DNA of 64,000 nucleotides from Entomomonas asaccharolytica (GCF_016653615.1 NZ_CP067393.1:1937673-2001672), one strand, 5' to 3'; shown: positions 1-9,585, counted from the stretch's first letter. The notes: a model not told the origin generated them from the sequence alone. Made by a program: numbers and translations.

Positions 1-2832
1 ATTCGTATACATAGTAAATGCTTGGTTACGTAGCGTAATAGCTTCTTGTAAACCTAAATTGGCTATATTCTGTCTACGCAAACTATTTAATAAACTTCTT
101 CTAGCTTCGTGTTCTGTATCGATAAGCCTCGATAACTGACTGTTTCTAGGATAAAATACAGCAATAAACGAAGTGTTACTAGCTACACTATTATTGGGAA
201 TATTCCTAAGATTTGTTGAGGCTCTAGTATTATTATTGCTTCTATTAAGTAGATCCATATATCCTCTTCTTATTCCATTAGTATTTACTCCTTCGGCAGA
301 AAAGATCAGAACTCGGCTATTATGCCCCTCTCCATCGTATGGAGTAATACCTGTGCCTGTACGGATGGCTCTACCTAAATATATTTCTCCTAATGGATTA
401 TTACCATTTACTGTTCTCATCAATTCAAAATTTTGTGCTTGTAATAATGGCAAATCTAAACCATGCAATCTGACTACCCGTATATTCCCCTTATTTAACA
501 AATTATCACGCGCAGTTTGGGCATTTGCTATATCAGTGACAACTTCTCCAGTCGCTCTTGACATTGCCCTTTGAGATTCAATCATTGCTATTCTTGTTTT
601 TAAATGATTAGTATAAGCACCTTCAATCGTTGATACCAAACTTTTAGAAATTCTTTGTAAAACTTTTAGAATAATTTTTGTATCAATAGAAGTTGGCGTA
701 GAATCTATATCTTGGTTTTCTATATTATCAATTAGCAAAGCAATATCAAGGGACGAATCTTGTTTTATAGTTTTTTGTGATTGATCATTTATAAACTCTT
801 TAACACAACAATCGATACGGTAAACTCCTGTTCCATCATTAGCTCTTTCCGCTATTGAATTCACAGATAATTTTTCAGTTAATTTAACCTCATTATCATT
901 GATAGTTGGCCATAAAAAATGATGATATCTGTTTGTATTATCATTGGATAATTCAAGAATAAAATCCAATATAATAATAAACCTATCTCCCCTCACAATT
1001 ACTCTATCTACTTCTGCTCTCACTTCTTTTGCTTCAGCTACAGCATCAACGAGTGTTTTAGTATTATTAACGGAAAAATCTATATTCTGATAAAGAATCT
1101 CTGTATTAGTAGTTATAGTATCCTTTCTATATGTTTTAATTCCTATTTCTAGAGTAGATATAACTGTACATAAATGACTATACGCTGCACAATACAAAAC
1201 ATTATTATCTAAACTTAAATGATCTGCCCATATTTCAATAGTTTTTTCTTTACTAAGTTCGTCAAATAACATAAATATTATTTGACATAGTCTCTCTCTA
1301 ATAATTTCTCTTTGAGGAGCTACTGAATCCTTTGATATATTTCTTGCAGTTTGTGAACTGATTTGTGTTCTAGAAAGGTGAGGAGAAACAAATGTCTGCA
1401 TTAAGATTGCACTATCAGAATAAGGTATATATTTTAAATATTCTAATGCTAAATCCATTAATTCATTACATACCTCTACTCGCCCTACTAAATGTCTTAT
1501 TGTATAATACGGATCTTCAATAATTACACCATAAATCTCTCGCTCTTTAGCATTTAAAAGAACATCTGTTTCTATTATATTTTTTGCCCAAAATTGTCTT
1601 AAATTATTGTCTACTTCCTTTTTTTCTTGCAATTTTTCATTAACAGTATCAGTAAATAAAACTTTCCATGCTGATAGCTCTAAATCTTTGGCTAAAGTTA
1701 GATTATAGACACCATTAATACTATTTGTGTTAAAGTTCCTAGCGTTAGCAAAACTTTGAGTTAAATAGCTTCCTTCTATATCATATAAATACTTATTTGG
1801 ATAATCTAGTTCCCATTCAACTTGAATATTTCTTTGTTTTTGTTCAGGAATAAAATTGATTGGAAATATATCTGTTATCAGCCAATTTTCTAATTTTCTA
1901 AATTCACTACTTACATTATCAATAGGATAATTTGCTTCTTTAATTATTTGTGATATTCTTAAATTGGATTCAGAACGATAGTTATATTTCTCAAAAAAAC
2001 TTTGGTAAGAAATTTGAGGGCTTGAATGTAAACTATCATTATTTAGAGAACTCTCACGTATAGCAAGACGTGCAGCACTTAATTGCACTTCAGAATATTG
2101 TATGGAATATTCCATTGATACATTATATGCATTTTTAGTTCCATATTGTCTTGGTAACCATATTTCCTTTAATTCAACACCTATGACCTCTCTATCACCA
2201 CTCCTGAAACTCCCATCTCTAAGCCGATAAAGGCTTACATTTACATCTTTATAAACAGTTTCATCATTTTCATTTTGAACTACACGAATCTCTCGCCAAA
2301 GTTTACCCTTATAAAAAATATAAAGATAACCTCCAGGCCTTACCAATACAGGAAACTTTTTGTTATTAGATGCAGTACCCATCCAAACTAAAGGTACAAT
2401 TGGAATAATTTGGTTAATTTGCCCATCTTCTTGTCGGCATGTTTTACCAATCTCCTGCGCAAATGGCAATAATATAGGATTACCATTTGTGGTGTGTATT
2501 TTTAATGATAAACCTCTTTCTTCTTCTTGCTGATTTTGCCAACTCCAACTATGTAATGTACTAGTTAATTTATTTTCACCCTGGATTATTTCAATATCAT
2601 TTTTATTAAAACGCTTTCCGCCTCTCCTCGACCTTGTATTTTTTTCATCCTTTGTAGATGATAGTTCTTGGCCTCTATTGTTTGTAATAATAACCTCTTG
2701 CCCTTCAGGGTGATTAGTACCCATTACTTGAATGATTAATACATTTTCCTCACAAGCTGTATTAGTTATTGGAGACAAGGCTGATCCCTGAAAAGGTGAG
2801 GAATAGTCCATAAAACGATAGCTTCCAGACAT
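1..2832 (-). CDS. putative type VI secretion effector, C-terminus outside window
   Basis: The minus-strand frame is open without a stop from an ATG at 2832 to the window edge, giving 944 visible residues. An AAGGA ribosome-binding site lies just upstream and the DUF4123-type gene ends 15 bases before the start. The N-terminal 200 residues contain a segment VRPGGYLYIFYKGKLW, which resembles the R-x-G-aromatic-Tyr block of VasX/MIX-type T6SS effector N-termini. There is no signal peptide, as expected for VgrG-delivered cargo. The rest is Asn/Ile/Glu-rich with no enzyme motif I recognise, and the toxin domain may lie beyond the window. The effector role is inferred from position behind vgrG and a DUF4123 adaptor. 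Confidence 0.7.
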   Translation of the reverse strand, partial: MSGSYRFMDYSSPFQGSALSPITNTACEENVLIIQVMGTNHPEGQEVIITNNRGQELSSTKDEKNTRSRRGGKRFNKNDIEIIQGENKLTSTLHSWSWQNQQEEERGLSLKIHTTNGNPILLPFAQEIGKTCRQEDGQINQIIPIVPLVWMGTASNNKKFPVLVRPGGYLYIFYKGKLWREIRVVQNENDETVYKDVNVSLYRLRDGSFRSGDREVIGVELKEIWLPRQYGTKNAYNVSMEYSIQYSEVQLSAARLAIRESSLNNDSLHSSPQISYQSFFEKYNYRSESNLRISQIIKEANYPIDNVSSEFRKLENWLITDIFPINFIPEQKQRNIQVEWELDYPNKYLYDIEGSYLTQSFANARNFNTNSINGVYNLTLAKDLELSAWKVLFTDTVNEKLQEKKEVDNNLRQFWAKNIIETDVLLNAKEREIYGVIIEDPYYTIRHLVGRVEVCNELMDLALEYLKYIPYSDSAILMQTFVSPHLSRTQISSQTARNISKDSVAPQREIIRERLCQIIFMLFDELSKEKTIEIWADHLSLDNNVLYCAAYSHLCTVISTLEIGIKTYRKDTITTNTEILYQNIDFSVNNTKTLVDAVAEAKEVRAEVDRVIVRGDRFIIILDFILELSNDNTNRYHHFLWPTINDNEVKLTEKLSVNSIAERANDGTGVYRIDCCVKEFINDQSQKTIKQDSSLDIALLIDNIENQDIDSTPTSIDTKIILKVLQRISKSLVSTIEGAYTNHLKTRIAMIESQRAMSRATGEVVTDIANAQTARDNLLNKGNIRVVRLHGLDLPLLQAQNFELMRTVNGNNPLGEIYLGRAIRTGTGITPYDGEGHNSRVLIFSAEGVNTNGIRRGYMDLLNRSNNNTRASTNLRNIPNNSVASNTSFIAVFYPRNSQLSRLIDTEHEARRSLLNSLRRQNIANLGLQEAITLRNQAFTMYTN

Positions 2833-2847
2833 ATCAATAATCCTTAT

Positions 2848-3621
2848 TTAATTTATATTTTGCGAGTAATACTGTTTAAGAAAAGCTAATTTTTCTTGGC
2901 TATTACCACTTAACCAACTCTCTGGTAATGATTTATTAAGATGATTTATACGGATTTCTAAATATTGCTCAATTTCTGCTAATTCATAAAACCCATACAA
3001 AGCTGCTTCGTCTACTAATGAACTTACTTGTTGTACTGTTAAAGCCTTTTTATTTTTAAGTTTATTGCTATACCAATGATATGATACCTTTTGTTTTTGC
3101 ATATTTTCTAATGCTTTTATATGGTGTTTGTCTAATCGATATATACCATTTACAGCTAAGGTTTTTTCTAAGTTTTTACAATATTTCCAACTAGATTCTT
3201 CTGTAGTCACCTCTTTCCACGAAATATCAAACCATTCTATACTATCAATTACTCCTAACCACGCACCTACCTCTTTCTCCAATAATGATGGGAAGAAGTA
3301 ACTAGCAACTTTAGTATCATAGTACCTTAACACTCCTTGTTGTTTATCATTAAAATATACTATTAATATTTTTCTTAGTTGATTGAGTACATTTTCTGAA
3401 GTATATTGACTATTAATAAGTAAACCTGAGTTTTCTTTTAAAAAAGTACATAAATCTTCTTTGGTAGCTGTAGAATCCTCAATAAATATGGGACCTTTTT
3501 CTTTATAAATAGATAAGATGGTATTATCAAAAAGATAATGTATTTTTAGCTGCCTAAACATATTACAAAATATTTTTTGCATTACATTTTTTTCATTATT
3601 AAGCAATAAATATCTTCTCAT
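2848..3621 (-). CDS. DUF4123-type T6SS effector chaperone/adaptor
   Basis: A 257-residue protein whose start overlaps the vgrG stop by four bases (ATGA), with a GAGGG ribosome-binding site inside the end of vgrG. It has the layout of DUF4123 adaptors, including LRYYDTKVASYFFPSLL followed by a tryptophan-rich stretch (WLGVIDSIEWF) about 120-140 residues in. These proteins load a specific effector onto the matching VgrG tip. Position between vgrG and the large downstream gene fits that role. It is divergent from well-known members, so the family call rests on both pattern and context. Confidence 0.7.
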   Translation of the reverse strand: MRRYLLLNNEKNVMQKIFCNMFRQLKIHYLFDNTILSIYKEKGPIFIEDSTATKEDLCTFLKENSGLLINSQYTSENVLNQLRKILIVYFNDKQQGVLRYYDTKVASYFFPSLLEKEVGAWLGVIDSIEWFDISWKEVTTEESSWKYCKNLEKTLAVNGIYRLDKHHIKALENMQKQKVSYHWYSNKLKNKKALTVQQVSSLVDEAALYGFYELAEIEQYLEIRINHLNKSLPESWLSGNSQEKLAFLKQYYSQNIN

Positions 3622-5825
3622 ATACTACCCTCTTCAGTTTGACGACAAGGGCAATTTGTTAGAGGGCAAGTTTGAGGGGTGCCTCTCTGTTTTTTAGCAC
3701 ACAAAGCTACAATGGGTGTATTTTCTCTATTCGCTTGAATAATTTGATGCGATAGCTTAGGAGATGGTTGTTCAGGTACACTTTTCTCGTTATTCATAGG
3801 CAACAAAGGTAGGGACGGTACTCCATCCATAGGAGTACCTCCTATGGTTATTGATGTACTTGCCCAAATACCAGCTGCATTTAAAACAATATGTTGGCCG
3901 CCTGCTTTTAAAGTCAGTGACAACCCTCCATCTATAATCGTCTGCATACCTGACTTAAGATGAATTTCCATTCCCGCTTGTACAGTTTTAATAGTACCTA
4001 TTACTTCATGTTCTGCTATTCCCACTGTTTTATGATCATTAAGTAACACTTGAGTTTTACGATCTAACTCTGTTAAATGATGTTCTTCACTTTGATTTTT
4101 GGTATATCTATTTTTAACAATAGTTTCGCTATGTTCATTTTGTACGTGCAAATGGCTGTTATTTTTAACCTGTATGGTATGATTGTTTTTAGTCAGTTGA
4201 TCAAAGTCTTTTTGAGCCTGCACAAATATCTGTTCTTCACCTGCTTTATCTTCAACTCTGAATTCATTAGAACCGACTCCTCCTTTAGAACTAGATGTTT
4301 TAAATACAGATCTGGTTTTATTAGCAGGTAATTCATAGGGTACTTTGTTTACTCCATTATGTAAGGCACCTACAACTATAGGGAAATCAGGGTCACCTTC
4401 CTCATATTCAATAAGTACTTCCATTCCTACGCGTGGAATAGTTAGTGCTCCATAACCATTATGCGCCCAATTACTTTTTACTCTTACCCAATGGCTAGAG
4501 CTCTCATCATAGTTACCTTCTCTATCCCAGTGACATTGAATTTTTACACGCCCATATTTATCACAGTAGACTTCTTCCCCTGCTGCACCTGTCACTATTG
4601 CTGTTTGAGCACCTAATACTTTTGGTTTGGGATGAGGTTTTGCAGGTCTGTAAGGTATATCCTGTGGTGTAAGTACTGCTACATTTCTATAGCCTTGCGA
4701 AAAATCTTCAACTGGAAACTCCAATTCTACTGCTACAGGATAATTAAAATACTGGTAAAGTTGACTAGCACTCTTAGTAGTGTTAGCTGAAGTTGTATCA
4801 CCAAAAGCCTCCAATACAGCAGGTTGTTTACCTGCATGTCTGATTTGATTAATCAGCCAAGGCTTCTCAACATCTTGTAAAGGATGATTGTCTACTGTGA
4901 TATATAGTCCTGCATAGAGCCCTATAACATCTCCATAGATTTCTGCTAGTACTTGAGTTGCTCTTAATCGCTCTATTTCTATTTTTGCCAAATAATCTGC
5001 TCTGACCTTGTTCATATGTCAACTAGGATAGTCATAGCTTTCTAAGCTAGGCTCGATTGCCTCATTGGCTTTAGCACTTTGTGTTCCTTGCCCATTGCCC
5101 TCAGGAATTTTCATATTTTCAAAATTATAGTTGCGCCATGATGCTTCTGTAGTACAACTAGATAAATTAATATCAAATCTCTTTATCACTCTCTCATCTG
5201 CCACAAAACCTGTGTCATTCACATATTTAATAGTTTGAGCCAAACTCGGAAAGAAAGGATTAGCATCTGCAAAAGTAACTGTATGTTGCTCTTGAGTATG
5301 CTGAAAATAATAAAATATGCCTTCACTCTCTGCTAAATGATTGATAAATTCATAATCAGTTTGATCATATTGAGTACAGTATTCTCTTATGGGATAAGTT
5401 TCTTTAAGTTTGAACTCAAATTGCGCACCCTCTTGCATTCCATATTCAGTAAGGATAACTGAGATAATTTCTGGAACAGATTTATTCCGAAATACTCGCT
5501 GATTAGTGCGTTTCTTTAGATGAGTCAAAGTAGGCGTTAGGATAACTTTAAAAGTAGCATAGTGTTGTCCTATCGCACCACGTTTAACTGATTGTATTAC
5601 ACCATTTATTCCTTCAGATTTTTCTGGATTAAAGGCCAGAAAAGCAGTCTTGCTTAATAGCTGTGTAACATCAAAACGAATATGATTGCAAACGAGTGTA
5701 ACCTCAAAGGCATAATTATTGGAAATAGCTTCCAATCCTTCGAAAGATAATACTTGTAGTTTGGTGCTACTTTCTAGTCCTTGTACATCTAAACTAAAAT
5801 GCACAATATTAGCTGGATTAAACAT
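3618..5825 (-). pseudogene. vgrG: vgrG T6SS spike gene split by an in-frame TGA
   Basis: Two halves in one reading frame together make a normal-length VgrG of about 735 codons. The N-terminal half (5825 to 5022) carries the gp27-like hub, and the C-terminal half carries the gp5-like OB fold (YGRVKIQCHWDREG, then WVRVKSNWAHNGYG and PRVGMEVLIEYEEGDPD) and a beta-helical needle. TGA at 5021-5019 (codon 269) falls where the family has YDYPG-Arg, so a CGA to TGA change is the simplest cause. The start at 5825 is chosen for the GGAG five bases upstream and MFNPANIVHFSLDV; an ATG at 5849 lacks these. The second half has an ATG at 5015 but no evident ribosome-binding site. A split protein, stop read-through or sequencing error are alternatives. 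Confidence 0.8.
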
Positions 5826-5993
5826 AAATACTCCTACGACGAAGCCCATTCATCCTTAAAATAATTTATTTTTTAAAATTTTAGTTATCAGCATTTTTTG
5901 CTCAAACTTTTCAATAATCTAAGGTGATTATGAACATTTTCTAAAAATTATTTTTTTCCTAAACCCATTTTGATTTATTGAAAAACCTTAAAA

Positions 5994-6617
5994 TTAAAAA
6001 ACAGCTTTTGTTGTTTTTTGTTTATCGAAATATTTATCTATTGCTTGTTCATAACCATTGTCAACAATAGCCATAGATGCCATTGTTACATTTAATGAAA
6101 TATATGGTTTTGCTGGTCTGCTATAAATACATGAATCATTTTCAGGCGATAAGCACCAAAAGATTAATCCCCCTACTTGTGCAGATGGTTGGCCATATTT
6201 TTGAACCATTGAGTTAGATATTGTTTTTATATTATCTGAGTTTCTAGGCATACTATATCCAACTGATACAACGACCATTTGCTTATTATTGCCATTTAAT
6301 ACATTAGGTAAAAAGGATACAATATAGTTACCATTTGCTGTGCTAACTTTAAAATTAGTTATTTCAATTTTTCCTGTAATCTTTTTAATTTTTTTCTGAC
6401 TCTCAGTATTAAAGCTTGTTGTACTCTGAAACTTTATTCGGGATTGGCTAATACCTAAATTTGATGTGATAGCTTTAACAGCTTGATCCATCGTCATACC
6501 CAATTTAACACCTGCCACATCTAGTTTTGTAACATCAACAGATCTACCTGCTGCAGAGATATTTTTGGTAGTCATTAATAATAAAAATGTTATTAGTGTA
6601 TAAATTAACTTTTTCAT
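5994..6617 (-). CDS. exported protein of unknown function, paralogue 1
   Basis: A 207-residue protein with an N-terminal signal peptide (MKKLIYTLITFLLLMTTKNISA) and a GAGG ribosome-binding site seven bases before the ATG. The mature N-terminus VDVTKLDVAGVKLGMTMDQA resembles the short x-LGM-T-x-x-x-A motif of SmpA/BamE-like small envelope proteins, but the rest is not recognisable. It is clearly paralogous to the next gene upstream (same length, same KTT-K-x-VF C-terminus). It lies 170 bases upstream of vgrG on the same strand. A periplasmic immunity role for the nearby T6SS cargo is possible but unproven. Confidence 0.75.
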   Translation of the reverse strand: MKKLIYTLITFLLLMTTKNISAAGRSVDVTKLDVAGVKLGMTMDQAVKAITSNLGISQSRIKFQSTTSFNTESQKKIKKITGKIEITNFKVSTANGNYIVSFLPNVLNGNNKQMVVVSVGYSMPRNSDNIKTISNSMVQKYGQPSAQVGGLIFWCLSPENDSCIYSRPAKPYISLNVTMASMAIVDNGYEQAIDKYFDKQKTTKAVF

Positions 6618-6706
6618 AAAATTACCTCATGTAAAATACATTAATAGTTATTATTCTTTGATCTATATCTTCTTGTGAGAGTTTTAGCCTTATTTGGAAC
6701 GGTTAA

Positions 6707-7327
6707 TTAAAAAACAGGTTTTGTTGTTTTTTGCGTGTTTAGATATTCTTTCATTGCCTTTTCGTAGTAATTTGTACCTGAAATTAAAATAACATTAAGT
6801 GGTGATAGATGAAGGTATGGTTGGTTACCATATATACATCCACTTTGAGGGGGAGATGAACACCAATAATTATTTTTAGTGGTAGGTTGTCCATATTTTT
6901 TTATCGTAGACTCTGTTAATGCTTTCATATTATCAGCGCTAGCTTTCATAGTGTAACGGATTAGACTAACAACCATTTGCTCATTCTTACCATTAACCAC
7001 ATTAGGTAAAAACTCCACAGAGTAATTACCAGCATTGGTATTTAGTGCAAAAGAAATTATTTGAGCTTTTCCTGTAATTTTATAAATGCTTTTCTGTGTA
7101 CTACTCAAATTAAGCATATTATTTGCTTGCATTTCTCGGAATTTTATCTGAGACTTATTAACATTTAATGTTGATGTTATGGCTTTAACGGCTTGATCTA
7201 TGGTCATTCCTAATTTGACACCTGCAATATCAAATTTTGTAACATCAACAGATTGTTCAGTTGCAAAAATATTTTTTGTAGTTAGTAATAATAAAACTGT
7301 TGTAAATATATAAAGTAGCTTTTTCAT
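6707..7327 (-). CDS. exported protein of unknown function, paralogue 2
   Basis: A 206-residue tandem paralogue of the gene at 5994-6617. It has a signal peptide (MKKLLYIFTTVLLLLTTKNIFA) and the shared segment FDIAGVKLGMTIDQAVKAIT. An AAAGG ribosome-binding site precedes the ATG. Both copies keep a single-domain exported architecture and differ mostly in the middle and in the cysteine-containing region near residue 150. The 89-base gap suggests co-transcription. Function is unknown. Confidence 0.75.
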   Translation of the reverse strand: MKKLLYIFTTVLLLLTTKNIFATEQSVDVTKFDIAGVKLGMTIDQAVKAITSTLNVNKSQIKFREMQANNMLNLSSTQKSIYKITGKAQIISFALNTNAGNYSVEFLPNVVNGKNEQMVVSLIRYTMKASADNMKALTESTIKKYGQPTTKNNYWCSSPPQSGCIYGNQPYLHLSPLNVILISGTNYYEKAMKEYLNTQKTTKPVF

Positions 7328-7366
7328 AAAATACCTTTCTTATAAAAATTTATTAAGCATTAATTG

Positions 7367-7751
7367 TTATTGTTGTCTGCATGACCTAACAGTATATAAA
7401 TTTTCTAATTGAGATAAGCGAGACCTAGCTTGAGCTTTCATATCGTTTGTAGAACTAACATCTGCAAACATGCTAACAAGTGATAATATATCTTCTGAGG
7501 TATTTAAATAGGTTCTTAAATCTTCGATATTACTTTTAATATCTTGGCAGGATAATGATAATTTATCTTGATCTGATAAATTAGAGGTATTTACTGAAGT
7601 ATTAGCACAACCAGCTGATAAAAGAAACAGACTAAGCGCTAAGATTGACGATTGACGATTGACGATTGACGATTGACGATTGACGATTGACGATTGACGA
7701 TTGACGATTGACGATTGACGATTGACGATTGACGATTGACGATTTTAACAT
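7367..7751 (-). CDS. small lipoprotein gene with 7-bp repeat in the signal peptide, out of frame as read
   Basis: The ATG at 7751 has an AAGGA site seven bases upstream and opens MLK, then enters a 14-copy heptanucleotide tract. In this frame translation stops at TAG 7634-7632 after 39 residues. In another frame the sequence after the tract reads LALSLFLLSAGC, a classic lipobox, followed by about 80 residues ending SCRQQ and TAA at 7369-7367. The two parts join in frame with 1, 10, 13 or 16 repeats but not 14 or 15. With one copy the protein would start MLKSSILALSLFLLSAGC, a textbook lipoprotein signal, so the tract looks like an expansion of GTCAATC inside a once normal gene. Either phase-variable and currently OFF, or disabled. 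The mature protein is unknown. Confidence 0.65.
7643..7744. repeat. heptanucleotide tandem repeat (GATTGAC)14
   Basis: Fourteen perfect head-to-tail copies of GATTGAC occupy 7643-7740, followed by a partial GATT. On the coding (minus) strand the unit reads GTCAATC and encodes the cycling peptide SSIVNRQ, with no stop or start codon in any frame. A unit of seven is not a multiple of three, so each gain or loss of one copy shifts the downstream lipoprotein frame, as in known bacterial contingency loci. Confidence 0.97.
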
Positions 7752-8049
7752 AAAATTTTCCTTATTGTAAAGTTATTTGTTAATTTTATAGTATAAAAGT
7801 CTAATTGTATATAGTAATTTTGATAACTACAACAAATTAAACTCTTAGACTCATATTACTTTTTTAAAACAAATTATACTAATGTAATTTAAATATCATT
7901 TTTTCAATAATTTTCCTATTATTATGCTAGCTATTAAAACAGGACTTTGTCTAGTGACTACTTAATCAAATTAATCATTATTTAATAATAAATAGTTATG
8001 ATATTTTATGAAGCTTAAAAGTAATGTTGTATTTATAGAAAGCAATTTC

Positions 8050-8493
8050 ATGAAAGTTATATCTACTAAACCATTATCCTACCTTTTACTCAACTTAGTC
8101 ATTGTTTGCTTTACTTCTACTAGCTATGGAAATGATAATTTATCTACAGATGAATTAATGGCGAAAGGCGAAAAAAATTATTATGAACAAGATTATCAGC
8201 AAGCTATGCAATGGTATTTGAAAGCCACTGATAAAGGTAATGCATATGCTATGGGTAATATTGGTGTGATGGATGAGCAAGGAATAGGAGTAGAGAAAGA
8301 TCATCAACAAACCATGCAATGGTTTTTAAAAGCAGCTGATAAAGGTAATGTTTTTGCAATGTTTAACTTAGGTGTTAAGTATTACAATGGATATGGTGTA
8401 CCGAAAGATATCTCTATAGCCAAAGAATGGTTTCAAATATCGGCTGATTTAGGGGATAGTGAAGCTAAAGAAGCATTAAAAAGATTACAATAA
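8050..8493 (+). CDS. exported Sel1-repeat (TPR-like) protein
   Basis: A 147-residue protein with a signal peptide (MKVISTKPLSYLLLNLVIV, ending near TSYG) followed by Sel1-like repeats of the form A-x-x-W-Y/F-x-K-A-A-D-x-G-N-x-x-A-M. Three repeats cover residues 45-140. I chose the ATG at 8050 because the upstream ATG at 8008 adds residues before the signal peptide and has no ribosome-binding site. Sel1 proteins are usually protein-interaction scaffolds, often exported. It is divergent from the repeat-switched lipoprotein gene. A fragment of a near-identical gene lies at 11041-11077. Confidence 0.8.
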   Translation: MKVISTKPLSYLLLNLVIVCFTSTSYGNDNLSTDELMAKGEKNYYEQDYQQAMQWYLKATDKGNAYAMGNIGVMDEQGIGVEKDHQQTMQWFLKAADKGNVFAMFNLGVKYYNGYGVPKDISIAKEWFQISADLGDSEAKEALKRLQ

Positions 8494-8506
8494 TGCTCTT
8501 ATCGAT

Positions 8507-8537
8507 AAAAAGGCTATCTATTTAAAATAGCTTTTTT
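8507..8537 (+). terminator. rho-independent terminator after the Sel1 gene
   Basis: An inverted repeat (AAAAGGCTAT with ATAGCTTTTT, one G-U pair) is followed by a T-run, 14 bases after the Sel1-protein stop codon. Confidence 0.7.
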
Positions 8538-8684
8538 ATTATTAAGTTATAGTCTGCTTTTTTTAATGTTGTGTTTAGCTATTATTTAAAATATGACTAA
8601 TAATTATTTAAAGATCAGCATTAAGCAAAGAATGATAGTTCATATGGTTAATAATATCTCAATCTAATAATAATTTATCAGTAG

Positions 8685-8846
8685 TTAATTTTCGCATGTT
8701 ATTAATATTTGTGAGTTGGTTTTTTCTTTTTTAGTTAAGGTACTATAAAAATTATCATAATCAAGGGTAATATTATTAGTTAAGTTTGGGTTAGTTGTGG
8801 CTGTATTTTTGGTGGTGTATTTGCTTTTTTTATCATATGTAGTCAT
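8685..8846 (-). CDS. small ORF inside degenerate element, 53 aa
   Basis: An ATG at 8846 opens a 53-residue frame rich in Thr, Asn and Lys, ending in TAA at 8687-8685. It lies directly downstream of the RepA-like remnant on the same strand, where integrative elements often carry small accessory genes. I see no motif and no convincing ribosome-binding site. It may be a remnant or chance ORF. Confidence 0.25.
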   Translation of the reverse strand: MTTYDKKSKYTTKNTATTNPNLTNNITLDYDNFYSTLTKKEKTNSQILITCEN

Positions 8847-8939
8847 AATATTTATGGGCATATATGGGAAAGCTACTAATAGTTTTTAAATCTTTTGCAA
8901 ATCTCTTTTGGGTTATTTTTACTTTTAATTTTTTCTCTG

Positions 8940-9186
8940 TCAGTCCTTGTTTTTATCTGAAAATTCATTATCACGCATCAATTTTTTAATGTCTTTACTA
9001 TCCATTTTGCCACTAGCTAATGTCATGGCTAATACTCTGGTTAGTCCGTCTTGTTCTTTAGATACTACTAAGACAATACGCGGTAATGCTCCAAATGCTT
9101 GCCAGCCTGTGACACGTTCAAGGGGATTTTTGCCTGTGCCTGTCGTACCGCCTAATATATGTACTTTGCCTTTGGCTAGTTTCTAT
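8940..9186 (-). pseudogene. C-terminal remnant of RepA-like AAA ATPase
   Basis: The minus strand encodes GKNPLERVTGWQAFGALPRI followed by VLVVSKEQDG, which matches the conserved late motif of phage and plasmid RepA-type AAA ATPases (Gly-x-Asp-Pro-x-Glu-Arg-Val-Thr-Gly-Ser-x-Ala-Phe-Gly-Ala-Leu). It continues to a TGA at 8942-8940. No Walker A region, no start codon and an upstream in-frame TAG show that the N-terminal two thirds are gone. Part of the decayed element at 8.6-10.0 kb. Confidence 0.6.
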
Positions 9187-9381
9187 TGTGCAATCATAAC
9201 TATAGCCTTTTGAGTATTAACATACTCTGAACGATTTTTGTATTTTCTTTATTTATTGGTCATTCTGATAAGTCTAACGATTATTAGGCTTTTAACTTTT
9301 TTAAAGACAATAAAAGCTCCTATTACCTAACCAAAGGGTTGACTGATGATTAATGTTTATAATAAGTTAATTAATTTTTAT

Positions 9382-9585
9382 TTAGCGAGCTTGACTATGT
9401 TGTTTTTCTGCTAAACATTGCTCTATCTATTCTTGAATTTCGTTATATTCCCAAAAAGTTGATCAACCAACTTTAACGTATTGGGGAAATATACCAGCGT
9501 TAACATAGTTATATATAGTAGCTCTTGATAAGCCAGTGATAGGTATTACTTGAGTTAGTTTGATAAATTTTTTAGTTGATAGCAT
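9382..9585 (-). pseudogene. AlpA-family excision/regulatory gene with two nonsense codons
   Basis: The frame from ATG 9585 to TAA 9384-9382 is 67 codons and reads like an AlpA helix-turn-helix regulator: LTQVIPITGLSRATIYNYVN then AGIFPQYVKVG. It is broken by TGA at 9465-9463, where the family has Gly-Arg-Ser/Arg, and by TAG at 9429-9427, where Trp is usual. Intact homologues control excision of P4-like satellites and integrative elements. Two stops in such a short gene mean it is dead. Confidence 0.75.

Noticed and set aside
16-29. Match of 14 bases to the right arm of the inverted repeat at 25356
   Set aside because: It lies inside the effector coding frame, has no partner arm and is likely chance.
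173-574. Plus-strand frame of 133 codons
   Set aside because: It is the shadow of the minus-strand effector gene, which is open across the whole stretch and has a proper start and ribosome-binding site.
7643-7744. CRISPR array
   Set aside because: The repeats are seven bases long and directly adjacent with no spacers.
8947-9213. Plus-strand 88-codon frame
   Set aside because: The opposite strand translates to a recognisable RepA-like ATPase remnant, and the plus frame has no ribosome-binding site or homology signal.
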